Shown in pieces: positions 22,942 through 32,925 of a stretch of 64,000 bases of DNA. Under the pieces are notes generated by a model. That model was not told the DNA's origin and did not search any database. It saw only the letters and a list, made by a program, of their open reading frames with translations. The position numbers and the translations under genes were made by a program. Position 1 is the stretch's first letter. Each line of letters opens with the position of its first letter. The DNA lies in assembly GCF_019578655.1 (NCBI RefSeq), contig NC_063261.1:18404216-18468215 (forward strand), written 5' to 3'. The DNA is from Ricinus communis (taxonomy: Eukaryota > Streptophyta > Magnoliopsida > Malpighiales > Euphorbiaceae).

Positions 22942-24018
22942 ATGTCTCAAAACGACCTTACCAAACTCACCAACATCACATTAACAGGCAATCAGAATTA
23001 CTTTCAATGGTCAAGAGCAGTATACATCGGTCTCAGTGGCAGAAAGAAATTAGGGTTTATTACAGGGACCCGAAAGAAGCCACAGCAAATCAACCCCAAT
23101 CAACCCACAAAAGAGGAAATGGAGGCAATCGAAGATTGGCAGACGACTGACCATATGGTTATGTCGCTTCTGACCAACACAATTGAGCCTCAGATTGCCA
23201 GGCTGTGCATGCTACTGGCATCATCACATGCCATATGGGAAAGATTAAAGAAATTATACGGTCAAGAACAAAACTATGCGCACATATTCAACTTGAAACA
23301 GGAATTATCACAAGCAAAACAAGGGACTCGGTCCTGTGCACATTACGCAACTGAGATTCTGACTCGGTGGGAGGAGCTACAAAGCTACCTTCCGCCCACT
23401 ACAGATCTCGAAGAAATAAGACAGAGGGCCGAGCAGGACCTTGTATTTACTTACCTCGGCGAGCTCGATTCGAGCTACGAAGCAGTTCAGTTACAAGTAT
23501 TGTTGTCCAGCAAGCTTCCGAGCCTCGACACAGTTATCGCTCTTGTTCAACAAGAGGAGACAAGGCGAGCCACCATGGGAGCAGCAATAACAAGTCACGG
23601 CAACACAGAGAACAGGGCGTTCGCTTCTCACTCACGAGAGCCGGCTTGGGTGCGAGGGACACCAAGCAGCGTCGAGAGGTGTGACCATTGCAAAAAGCAA
23701 GGCCACACCTCCGAGCGCTGCTGGCATCGACACCCACAGCTCCGGCCGACGTTTAGCCGAGGAGAACGAGGGAGAGAAAGGAGAGACAAACGAGAGGGAA
23801 GAGAAGGACGAGAGAATGGCTTCTTTGGTGGTGTGGGTATGCTGAACGCATATAACCCTACGGGTTATGATGTGTTCAGCGGGTCAGGTATAGGAAACAG
23901 GTTATTTAATCCTACCCGACCCGACTCAGCTACCCACGATAGATCCGACCCGTTTGGCACCCGACCCGACTCCCGACCCGGTTCAACTACTCACATTCAG
24001 TCCGACCCATGGGCCTAA
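22942..24018 (+). CDS. copia-2 gag polyprotein N-terminal part
   Basis: A 358-residue open frame. The retrotransposon gag start (LTKLTNITLTGNQNYFQWSR) is followed by the capsid-like UBN2 domain (IWERLKKLYGQEQNYAHIFN, LKQELSQAKQG) to about residue 200. A CCHC zinc knuckle (CDHCKKQGHTSERCWHRHP) lies at about residue 247. A low-complexity Arg/Gly/Asp/Pro stretch follows. The frame ends where a single-base shift leads into the protease frame at 24009. In intact relatives gag and pol are one frame, so this is the broken front half of a polyprotein. It would package element RNA. Confidence 0.85.
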   Translation: MSQNDLTKLTNITLTGNQNYFQWSRAVYIGLSGRKKLGFITGTRKKPQQINPNQPTKEEMEAIEDWQTTDHMVMSLLTNTIEPQIARLCMLLASSHAIWERLKKLYGQEQNYAHIFNLKQELSQAKQGTRSCAHYATEILTRWEELQSYLPPTTDLEEIRQRAEQDLVFTYLGELDSSYEAVQLQVLLSSKLPSLDTVIALVQQEETRRATMGAAITSHGNTENRAFASHSREPAWVRGTPSSVERCDHCKKQGHTSERCWHRHPQLRPTFSRGERGRERRDKREGREGRENGFFGGVGMLNAYNPTGYDVFSGSGIGNRLFNPTRPDSATHDRSDPFGTRPDSRPGSTTHIQSDPWA

Positions 24019-25249
24019 CCTTGTCCTTCTTGAAGCCACACATCCCCGAGCCATCCGGCCAGACAAATTTGTATAATTCATGGGCTAATTCAGACTTCAG
24101 GCCCAACCTGCTGGCCCAACCACCTTCAGGCCCAATAGAGAATCATCAAGTTTCTCAAATTCTGTCCCAACTCCAGTCTATTTTACAGCTTCAGCAGTCC
24201 CGTGGGACAGGTTTAGTATCTCAAAATTATAAATCTTCTAAATGGATTATTGACTCCGGTGCAACCGATCACATGACTTGGGACTCAACAAAATTACACA
24301 ATTTTGTCCCTACCGACTCTCAACATGTGATCGTTGCAAATGGAGGTCAAGCTGAAATCTCTGGTTTTGGCTCCTCAAAAATATTACATAACACTAATTC
24401 AGTTCATAACATTCTTTTATTACCTAAATTTACCACCAATTTATTATCTGTTGGTAAAATAACTCGTTCCTTAAATTGCAATGTAATTTTCTCACCATCT
24501 TCTGTAATATTTCAGGATCGCACTACCGGGAAGACGATTGGTGAGGGATATCTTGAAAATGGATTGTATTACCTTACTGACCCTATCAATCACTGTCTTA
24601 TCTCCAAATCTCTCGACCAAAGCATACTACTTCATAGGCGTTTTGGGCATCCGTCTGATAAAATTTTAAATCAATTATTTTGTCTCAAAATTAATTCTAG
24701 TTGTTGTGACACTTGTAAATTTTCAAAACATACTAGATTGCCTTTTCCTATATCCTCTACCACTTCAACCAAAATGTTTGACTTAATACACTCTGATGTT
24801 TGGGGACCTGCACCCTGTATCTCCTACAATCATTTTCATTACTTTGTTACATTTATTGATGATTTCTCTCGCCTTACGTGGGTCTATTTGCTAAAAGGAA
24901 AAAATGAAGTCTTCGCGTGTTTTCAAAATTTCTACAACTTCATTCAAAACCAATATAATACCAACATTAAAATCTTCAGGTCTGATAACGGTACTGAATA
25001 TATCAATAAACAATTTTCTGATTTTTTTCCACTACAGGCATCTTGCACCAAACTACCTGCATTTACACCCCTGAGCAAAATGGAGTCTGTAAAAGGAAAA
25101 CCGTCATCTTCTTGAAGTCACTAGATGCTTACTTTTTCAAAATCATGTTCCTACAATTTTTTGGTCTGATGCTCTCCAAACTGCTGCCTATCTCATTAAC
25201 CGCCTCCCTAGTTCAAAACTCAACAATCGGAGTCCTCTTGAAACTCTAA
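24009..25249 (+). pseudogene. copia-2 protease and integrase, frameshifted
   Basis: The protease motif is KWIIDSGATDHMTWDS. The GAG-pre-integrase and zinc-binding region (LLHRRFGHPSDK, CDTCKFSKHTRLPF) follow. The integrase core shows the first two catalytic acidic residues (LIHSDVWGPAP, IFRSDNGTEY). Near 25035-25110 the frame shifts twice. In the third-motif region (TPEQNGVCKRK) the catalytic Glu position reads Lys, so the integrase is inactive even apart from the frameshifts. Confidence 0.85.
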
Positions 25250-27426
25250 AGGGTAGAAAAATTGAACTAGGGCATATTAGAGTTTTTGGGTGCATCGTCT
25301 TTGTTCATGTCAAACGCTCTCATAAACTGGAACCTAGTTCTGTCAAAACAGTATTCTTAGGGTATTCCACAACCAAAAAAGGATATAAGTGCTATGACCC
25401 GTGCACCCACAAAATCTATATCTCGAGGGATGTGTTCTTTGATGAATGTATACCTTATTTTACTAACCCGCACCCTTCTCATAGGTCCTCATTGTTATTT
25501 CCAGATAATTCTTTATTTTTTGACAACTCAATCCTTCCTCATCCACCACACGAGGAAATAGCTTCCGCACCAAATCCCGAGGCCCAATCTTCAGGGGAAG
25601 TCAATACAATTTTCGATGACACTTCTTCAGGGGGAGATAGATCACTAGTTGAAGAAGTTGCTCCACGCAGATCATCCAGACCCTCTAGACCACCAATCAG
25701 ACTTAGGGACTATGTGTCCCACAAGGTAATGTATCCTATTCAAAACTTTATTAGCTACCATAACATATCCAACTCATATAGGAACTACCTAGACAAACTC
25801 ATCTCCCATACTGAGCCATCCTCCTTCAATGAGGCTAATACCGATCCTAAATGGTGTCAGGCCATGAAGGAAGAGCTTCAAGCCCTTGAAAAAAATGACA
25901 CCTGGACATTAGTTCCTCTTCCACAAAACAAAAAAGCTGTTGGGTGCAAATGGGTATATAAAATTAAATATAAACATGATGGAAGAATTGAAAGATATAA
26001 GGCTAGATTGGTAGCAAAAGGGTTTACTTAAATATATGGGGTAGACTATCAGGAAACCTTTGCGCCCGTAGCAAAAATGAGCACTGTTCGCATATTATTG
26101 TCTGTTGCTACTAACTCATGATGGAGCCTATATCAAATGGACGTTAAAAATGCCTTTCTCCAAGGGAATCTCGAAGAAGAGGTATATATGACTCCTCCCC
26201 CAGGTTATGAGGTCATCACCACCAATCAATCCATGGTATGTAAACTGAAAAAGGCTATCTATGGACTAAAACAATCTCTGAGAGCATGGTATGCCAAGCT
26301 AAGCTTTTTCCTTTTAAAACTCAATTTCATTAAAAGTACATCCGATTCTTCTATGTTTGTTAAACACACTCATACTTGCACCATCATTATTCTCATTTAT
26401 GTTGACGATATTATCATAACAGGCACCAATAATGAAAAAATTGAGGAAGTAAAACAAAAATTAAAAGAGGAATTTGACATTAAAGATCTCGGACAATTGT
26501 CCTACTTCCTTGGAATAGAAATAGCCAAATCCCATAAAGGTCTATTTCTATCTCAAAGAAAGTACGTCCTTGATCTATTAAAAGAAACAGGAAAACTAGG
26601 AGTAAAACCTGTAGATTCACCAATGGAGACTAAAGTTAAACTTAACCTTGAAGATGGCAATCCATTAGACAATATAGGGAATTATCAACGACTGGTAGGA
26701 AAACTAATCTATCTCACGGTAACCAGACCTGACATCACTTATGCTGTAAGTGTGGTAAGTCAGTTTATGCATGCACCTCGCACCAGTCATTTAGATGCCA
26801 TCAATAGGATTCTTAGGTATCTCAAGGGGACTCCTAGTCAAGGAATTTGGATGAAAGATAACAGTTCAAATGATATTGTTGGTTTCTCTGATGCAGATTG
26901 GGCCGGAAGCTGTGACAGGAAATCAACTTCTGGCTTCTGCACATTTGTGGGTGGCAATCTAGTAACTTGGAAAAGCAAGAAACAAACTGTAACTGCCAGG
27001 TCCAGTGCAGAGGCAGAATATAGAGCAATGGCATCAACAGCCAGTGAACTAACATGGATCAAGCAAGCGCTAACAGATATGGGAATTAAAGTCAAAGAAC
27101 CAATAAAAATGTATTGTGATAATCAAGCAGCAAGACATATTGCTTCAAATCCCGTTTTTCACGAGCGCACCAAACACATCGAAGTGGATTGTCACTTTAT
27201 AAGGGAAAAGGTTCAATCTGGAGAAATTGAAACTCCATTCATCAGAAGCAATGAACAACTGGCAGACATCTTTACTAAAGCTCTAGATAAATCTCATCAT
27301 CATAGGCTGCTCACCAAGATGAGTTCCATTAACTTATTTGAACCCACCTTGAGGGGGAGTGTTGAGAAACAAGGGCCTCAGACTGGATCATCACAGGAAA
27401 CCAGATCATCACAGGCATCAAAATAG
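25250..27426 (+). pseudogene. copia-2 reverse transcriptase-RNase H with two stops
   Basis: Starts with the C-terminal integrase region (FGCIVFVHVKRSHKL, VFLGYSTTKKGYKC). The reverse transcriptase N-terminal part is WCQAMKEELQALEKNDTW and CKWVYKIKY. In-frame stops lie at 26029-26031 (after KGFT) and 26119-26121. The remaining frame from 26137 is intact, with MDVKNAFLQGN, AIYGLKQSLRAW, YVDDIIITG, and RNase H residues in FSDADWAG, SSAEAEYRAM and CDNQAARHIASN. The frame runs through the purine tract into the right LTR before stopping. Confidence 0.88.
27349..27359 (+). promoter_or_regulatory. copia-2 polypurine tract
   Basis: TTGAGGGGGAG directly abuts the right LTR; it is the plus-strand priming site. 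Confidence 0.85.
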
Positions 27427-27628
27427 GGAAAAGGAGCAACCTTTTCTTCCTTAAGGAAGAAAGGTCACTTCTACCCTTTCCAATTTGAAAAAGGAACGTT
27501 AGAATAGGATTATAGAGCCGTTGCAAATAATGATGTATATAACAAGATCTCTCATGCTTATAATCCAAGAAATGATTCATCAATAAAATCATCACAGATT
27601 TATATTACTCTTTCACTGTTAATCAACA
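27360..27628 (+). repeat. copia-2 3' LTR
   Basis: 269 bp, about 98% identical to the 5' LTR by eye, ending AATCAACA and followed by the target duplication ATGTA. Its transcription would run toward F-box copy 3. Confidence 0.95.
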
Positions 27629-27843
27629 ATGTATTTATATTATATTGAAGGTTGTTAAGACAAGAAAGCCTCTTCCCCAAGGTGATTAATAGGAACTTGT
27701 TGCCCAAGGTGTTCAATCAGTATGCAATTTCAACATTTAAAGCATTACAGACCTTGAAAGCTACTCATGTTAATGTTTATTTAATCTCCTCTTTCAGATC
27801 GCAAACCTCAGACCCATACCTCCAAAACACATTTCTTGCAGCA

Positions 27844-29004
27844 ATGTCAGCAGCGAGAAAGGAAAAGAAGAAAAACAAAAAGCAGCCCACATCATCTAAC
27901 ACAGAAGCCAACAGTTCAAAACTATGGCCAGATCTTCCAAAGAAACTTATCTACCTGATAGAAAGGCAGCCTTCGCTATGTCAAGCAATCTTTTCCAGGG
28001 GCGTGACGAAGTCCTGGAAAATAAAACCAAACAAGTGTAATTCAAATTCTACACTTCCATGGCTTCAGCTCGCCATTGATGATCATGAAATTGCTAATAA
28101 TTATAACAAGCAGCCTCACACCTTCAACATCACGTTTAAAAGGGATTGTATATGGTATTGGTACCGCGATTCGCGTCCGCCTGAGAAACTCCATGTTCTT
28201 GGATGCAGCCATGGCATAATAGTGTCTAAACAAGTTCCAAATTACTTCAATCCAGCTCCGAATTATGTACTACGAGATGCAACCGATGATGGAGGATGGT
28301 ATTTACCATTATGGGATATCAAACACCCATTAATATACACTTCTTCATCTTCCAAGCCCAGTTACCAAAATAAATGCGTTGTGATTGTTTTGACAGGCAT
28401 CACTAGTCCAGCTTTCGCTTTCTACAGAATGTGGGGTGAAACAAGAGAATGGATGAAAAAGGATAGCGCCATTGTTGATCCCCGTTGTTCTGACCCGAAT
28501 GGTAGAAGTAATCTCTTGCGATTTACCAATGGCATTTGGTTCAAGGAAAAGTTATTCGCTTTGAGCTTGCAAGGAACTTTGGCAGTTATAGAAGAAGACA
28601 TCGATTCCGATGTCAGAATCACAACTTTGAGTAAGAAAAGAGCTGTTCCGTCTGTTTCGTCGATGCATTTTAGAGAATGTTTGATTGAATCAGAAGGGAA
28701 GGTTTTGCTAGTCTTCCTCATATCCAGAAATTCAATTAAGATAGTGGATTATGTGGAAGTTTACCAACTTAACACTACTAAACTTACATGGATTAAGAAA
28801 GAAAGTATTGGGGATGTAACATTGTTTTTGGGTACTAATTGTTGTATGTCTGTCTCAGCAAGCAGAGTCGGATGCAGGAGAAACTGTATCTGCTTTACTA
28901 GCAAGATTAATGATGGCTGGTGGATATATGACATGCAAACAGGCACCATTTCTCATGGTTGGAGCGATTCCGCAATCTGGATTGAAGAAGCACTACTGGA
29001 ATAA
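27844..29004 (+). CDS. F-box protein with DUF295 (KIB1-4) domain, array copy 3
   Basis: An intact 386-residue intronless paralog of the gene at 20191. The Lys-rich N-terminus is followed by an F-box-like LWPDLPKKLIYLIERQPS (about 27-45) and GVTKSWKIKPNKC. The DUF295/KIB1-4 region carries LGCSHGIIVSKQ, CVVIVLTGITSPAFAFYRMW, KKRAVPSVSSMHFRE, VLLVFLISRNS and VDYVEVYQLN. The reading frame is open for another 64 codons upstream, but the ATG at 27844 is chosen because it aligns with the starts of copies 1 and 2. Only about 215 bp separate the ATG from the copia-2 right LTR, so most of the original promoter has been moved away, although the TTTATTTA box at about 27777 remains. Likely SCF ligase receptor with unknown substrate. 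Confidence 0.87.
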   Translation: MSAARKEKKKNKKQPTSSNTEANSSKLWPDLPKKLIYLIERQPSLCQAIFSRGVTKSWKIKPNKCNSNSTLPWLQLAIDDHEIANNYNKQPHTFNITFKRDCIWYWYRDSRPPEKLHVLGCSHGIIVSKQVPNYFNPAPNYVLRDATDDGGWYLPLWDIKHPLIYTSSSSKPSYQNKCVVIVLTGITSPAFAFYRMWGETREWMKKDSAIVDPRCSDPNGRSNLLRFTNGIWFKEKLFALSLQGTLAVIEEDIDSDVRITTLSKKRAVPSVSSMHFRECLIESEGKVLLVFLISRNSIKIVDYVEVYQLNTTKLTWIKKESIGDVTLFLGTNCCMSVSASRVGCRRNCICFTSKINDGWWIYDMQTGTISHGWSDSAIWIEEALLE

Positions 29005-29728
29005 TTAGTTTCTGTTGTATAAAAATATGCAAGTAAATACATATAACTTTTTTATCTTTTCTTTATTGATCATATCATGAAAATTAGCATGACAGGATGT
29101 AATATACTGAAGGATTAATGTGGCTAATTTTCCTCAAGAATCTCTATTACAGCTTCTACTAATTCTACTCTTTTAAGTTAAAAAAATAAAAATCTACTCT
29201 TTAAGTTTAGGCCAAATGTGCCAAAAATTGCAAAGTTTATTTATTTGATCTATAATTTCCTTAGCAAATGGAATGCATTTCCTTTTTGTTAAAAAGAAGG
29301 GGCAAACAAATAAAATTGATACAGAAAGACCGTATTATTCATAACTGCATATTTACAATACAGGCGTGGCGATCAGTTGGACCTTGTGCTAAGTTGATAA
29401 ATATTTGCATTTGCTGATTTATATATATGAGAGAAAGATGTCTTTTATATTTCCTACTATATATATATATATCATTTTAAAGACAGGTTTGAGAAGTCTT
29501 AAGTTTAGTTTAGTACATGGTGATCCATGAGACAAGCAAGTTGAATGATCAAGTCAAAAAGATTTCGAAAATTATGGATCTCCAACTAATTAAATTGTGA
29601 CAATAAGCTCTTGGACACCATTTGTTTATTCCTGTGCATGCATGTGTATAAGTAGCATAGGATGGCAAGGAACATGGAAAGACAATAAAAATATTAATAA
29701 ACATAAAAAAAAAAAAAAAAAAAGTAAG
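29005..29728. other. Intergenic region and LEA gene promoter
   Basis: 3' flank of F-box copy 3, an AT-rich stretch with (TA)n at about 29458-29472, and a TATA-like TGTATAAGTAG at about 29644, some 80 bp before the LEA gene ATG. No other gene seen. Confidence 0.5.
29705..29723 (+). repeat. Poly(A) run in LEA gene leader
   Basis: A run of 19 A residues ends five bases before the ATG, inside the presumed 5' UTR. Confidence 0.9.
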
Positions 29729-29971
29729 ATGGAGAATAGCAGTGAGCAGATGGTAAAGAAGACAGAAAATGAGGGAAATAAAGAAGTAGAAGTAAGGTTG
29801 CCTGTAAAGACCAGTCCTTACGTACAATATAACACCTTGGAGGACTACAAGCGCCAAGGCTATGGTGCCGAAGGACACAAACCAGTCAACCCCAATCAAG
29901 GCGGAGGTGGCACCGATGCTCCCACTGTTTCAGGGCATGGCCTCCCTCAAGGAACAAAACCTGTCCTGTGA
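29729..29971 (+). CDS. LEA group 6 (LEA_6, PvLEA18-like) protein
   Basis: An 80-residue, very hydrophilic protein without Cys or Trp. The N-terminal third is charged (KKTENEGNKEVEVRLP). It is followed by the family core SPYVQYNTLEDYKRQGYGAE and a Gly/Pro-rich C-terminus with GGGGTDAPTVSGHGLPQGT. This combination is characteristic of LEA_6 (PvLEA18) proteins, which are small intrinsically disordered proteins accumulating in seeds and under water stress. The start at 29729 is chosen because the longer in-frame extension would translate the poly(A) leader into a Lys run and does not resemble the family. No intron is needed. Stress or ABA inducibility is inferred from the family only. Confidence 0.85.
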   Translation: MENSSEQMVKKTENEGNKEVEVRLPVKTSPYVQYNTLEDYKRQGYGAEGHKPVNPNQGGGGTDAPTVSGHGLPQGTKPVL

Positions 29972-30054
29972 TTGTCAAGTTTATCAATTTTGCTTCAATA
30001 TTTTTTTCTATTACAATTTAATTTATTTTTAGTTTGTATGCAAGTTTGACGAAC

Positions 30055-30825
30055 TTTTGCTTATTGGGTCCCTAAAAATCCTTTTGTTGTTATAAAAAAT
30101 CTTTGAACTTTTTAATTTTGTTTTATTAGGTCCCTAAATATTTATAAAATATCTTGTTGTATTTTCTCACATTCATACACTATTTAGATCTTAATTCGCC
30201 ATATGCCATTAGATTTAATATAAAAAAATCTTAAATTTATATAATGTTTATTTTCATTATTTTATCTTTTTTATTTAATATGAAAAATGATTTTCTTAGA
30301 ATTTCAATGCGAGATGATTCGTTAAATTTTTATTTTATTTTTTAATTGTTTTCTCTTTATCACAATGCATCCTAATTTCTTTTTATTGAATTTCAATGCG
30401 AGATGATTCGTTAAATTTATATTTTATTTTTTAATTGTTTTCTCTTTATCACAATGCACCCTAATTTTTTTTTATTGAATTTCAATATGAGAAATATTCA
30501 TTTTATGTTGCTAAATTACTCTTTAATTTTCTCGACTTGATTATTTATATCACTCTCATTTTTTCTCTCATTTGCATTAATTTTTATTATTTTATTGTTT
30601 ATTCTTAAATTCTTCTCTTGGAGAGAAGCTTTCAAAATTAATAAATATTTATGTAAGAATTTAAAAAATTAAAAATAATAAAAGTACATACATATTTTAA
30701 AGCAAAATAAATATTTAGGGACTTAATGAACTAAAATTAAATATTTTGTTGGCATGTTTAATGTGTTTATATACACGTTTCTAACAGAAGGACTTAATGA
30801 TGATAAAAAAGAAATACAAAGATTC
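30055..30825. mobile_element. Probable long-TIR non-coding element
   Basis: The ends share an inverted phrase: TAGGTCCCTAAATATTTAT at about 30128 and its inverse ATAAATATTTAGGGACTTAA at about 30707. AT-rich arms continue outward on both sides. The interior holds an 89-bp tandem duplication. No open frame. Exact termini and target duplication could not be set. Confidence 0.4.
30301..30478. repeat. 89-bp tandem duplication
   Basis: Two nearly identical 89-bp units, each beginning ATTTCAATGCGAGATGATTC (30301 and 30390), with a diverged partial third unit starting at 30479. Only a few substitutions separate the two full units. Confidence 0.9.
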
Positions 30826-30833
30826 ACTAAAAC

Positions 30834-31221
30834 TAGACCTGTTCATGGGCTAGGCATGACTTGATTTTAGACAAGCCCGAGTCTGCCCAGGTCCGAGAAT
30901 TTTTTAATATCTCTGAGCCCAAGCCCGAGCCTGAAATCTTTTGAAAAGCCCGGCTCGGCCCGGCCCGGCCAATTGTTAAACCTGTATAAAAGGTCGGGCC
31001 GGGGCGGGTTCGGTCAGGCTTGACCCGGTTCTGCAATGTACAACAAAGTTGTTTAGCATTTGATATTATTAATAACATGAAAATTATAAATAGGAATGAT
31101 AGGTAGTTAAGTGGTTTATAACACTTAATTATATACTGAAGGTCATAGGTTCAATTCCTAAGTATGACATTTTTTTTTCTTAATTAAATTGGATCCCGGG
31201 CCGGGCCCATGAACAGGTCTA
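30834..31221. mobile_element. hAT-type MITE
   Basis: A 388-bp element with perfect inverted ends: TAGACCTGTTCATGGGC on the left and its reverse complement on the right. It is flanked by an 8-bp near-duplication, ACTAAAAC (30826-30833) and ACTAAAAT (31222-31229). An 8-bp duplication with short TIRs fits hAT. The subterminal parts are very GC-rich, with repeated CCCGGC/GCCCGG phrases. No transposase. A tRNA-like segment lies inside. Confidence 0.7.
31098..31170 (+). ncRNA. tRNA-like segment inside the hAT MITE
   Basis: An A-box-like TAGTTAAGTGG (31105-31115) and a B-box-like GGTTCAATTCC (31148-31158, near-consensus GGTTCRANNCC) have tRNA-like spacing, followed by a T run that could terminate pol III. 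It cannot be confirmed as a folding tRNA; the acceptor arm is not obvious. Most likely a SINE or tRNA pseudogene captured by the element. Confidence 0.4.
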
Positions 31222-31794
31222 ACTAAAATGCAATCGATTGTCGTAACATAAAGTCGAAAAGTACTAAACACCCAAAAATATATTCTACCAAAAGGCTAAT
31301 GGGCATACATACCCACCATATCATTATCGGAAGGCTGGAGGATAGCAGCACCATTCTGAAATTGGTTTCTATAAGAGTTTTATTGTTTCTTTAAAAACAT
31401 TAATAGGATTAGTTCTATGTGAATGACCCCTTTTGGGGTAAAAAAAAGAGAAAGAAAACATATTATAGGAATCAGTTTAACAACTTCTTGGCATCATTTG
31501 GAGTATCAATTTGAATAAACGGCCAGCTCGGATTGGTAAATGTTCAAAGATCATGATAATGTTATTTCTCTTTTGATGCTTTATTGATGGGTTGAAGGTA
31601 AAATCAAATGCTATTACTTGTAATATTACCGTTTCTCCTGTCTGCAAACAAAATCTACTTCTTAATTAGTTTGTGTAAAAGTCAACATAATTAGAACAAG
31701 CGTACAACATTAGTGGTCTTTTTGGAGAATTATTGTTTCAATACATTTCTATTCAATTCTGGAGTGAGTCATGAGTCGGACCAAAGATGCTTTG

Positions 31795-32925
31795 ATTTTA
31801 GGGAAAATATGCATTTTTGCTCTTAACGTCTGGTGCGAGAAAGATTAGATTCAATTAAACCTTTAAAGCAATAAGAACCTATAATTTCAGTCCTCCTCTT
31901 AACAGAGAATCAAACTGACATTAACCCTAGCTGACATGGCAGTTTTCTTTACAAGACCAAAATGATGATGTGGCAATAAAATTGGCTAATAATCCATTAA
32001 CACATTTGAAGAAATAAAGCACGCAACTTTCAACCTCTATCACCATCGTTGCCCATCACCACCACCATACCATTCCCTATCTCCACCACAATCATCACGT
32101 ACTTCTTGATCTTCTTACTAGCTTTCAACTTAAAAACAAAACACCCGAACTACTCTTTTATATGTAATTTTTTTTATTTTAATAAGTAATAATATAAAAT
32201 GACACTTTAATATATTTTTTATTTTTTAAATATAATGTAGAGAGTCAAATTTCACTCTCTGCTCTATATTTAATAAATACACTTCAACATTGCACGTAGC
32301 TTTTTACGAAAGAAAGAAAGAAATCAAGAAATGAAGAGGAGCTCGAAACGTGCATAGATTGCAATAGATCTCAATCTGTTCGGTGTCGCTTTTGCAATTC
32401 CGGTGGGGCATCAACGAGAAACGAAACCAGCGACTATACATATCGGCAGCAAGGATGAGAAATGACATCAGCGACAAGGATGAGAAACGACATCGACGAC
32501 GATACATATCGACAGCATCGACGAGTAACGTCGGTGATGCTTATGACTGAACAGTGTTGTCATGAGACCAGTAAGGCGGTGGGAGACGGCACAGATTGGT
32601 GGTGGGTTGAAGTGGCGTGGGAACTAAAGGGAGAGGATAAATCTGGAGGGGTGTTCTTCTGATGGTTAAAAAATGAATAGAGGACCATTCTTGACAAAAG
32701 AAAGTGATTTTAATTAACACTTTACAAAATTTAAATAATAAAATAATTATTAAAATTAATTTTATTCAATTGGTGGGACCATCTATTATACACATAAACA
32801 ACAATTAACAACATCTAAAATTTATGTTAAAGGAGGACTTAAATTTTAAATTTTTAACATTTTAAGAGTCTATTTTCGTATAAGATTAGATTCAGAATCT
32901 AATAGACAAGTTATTGAATTTAATC
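31795..32925. mobile_element. Possible Mutator-like non-autonomous element with GC-rich interior
   Basis: The left part (CAGTCCTCCTCTTAACAGA, about 31892) and right part (TTAAAGGAGGACTTAAATTT, about 32827) are inverted relatives embedded in AT-rich arms. Between them, 32320-32665 is GC-rich with short internal repeats (ATACATATCGGCAGCA / ATACATATCGACAGCA; AGGATGAGAAAYGACATC). Two short open frames overlap there, but no domain is recognisable. It may be a captured host fragment. Confidence 0.35.

Larger units (their letters stand above)
22599..27628 (+). mobile_element. copia-2, full-length Ty1/copia LTR retrotransposon
   Basis: A 5,030-bp plus-strand element with 269-bp LTRs (22599-22867 and 27360-27628) that differ at about six positions. 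The flanks carry a perfect 5-bp target duplication ATGTA (22594-22598 and 27629-27633). The primer-binding site TGGTATCAGAGCA directly follows the left LTR, and a purine tract (TTGAGGGGGAG) precedes the right one. Domain order is gag, protease, integrase, reverse transcriptase, RNase H. It resembles the RE1/RE2-type proteins of Arabidopsis and is a different lineage from copia-1. It is dead: at least two frameshifts, two in-frame stops and a changed integrase residue. It inserted between F-box copies 2 and 3. Confidence 0.95.

Noticed and set aside
27652..27843. 64-codon upstream extension of F-box copy 3
   Set aside because: Not shared by copies 1 and 2; the region corresponds to their promoter and leader, including the conserved TTTATTTA box.
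31098..31170. Functional tRNA gene
   Set aside because: Only A and B boxes fit; acceptor and anticodon stems are not convincing and it lies inside a MITE. Listed as tRNA-like only.
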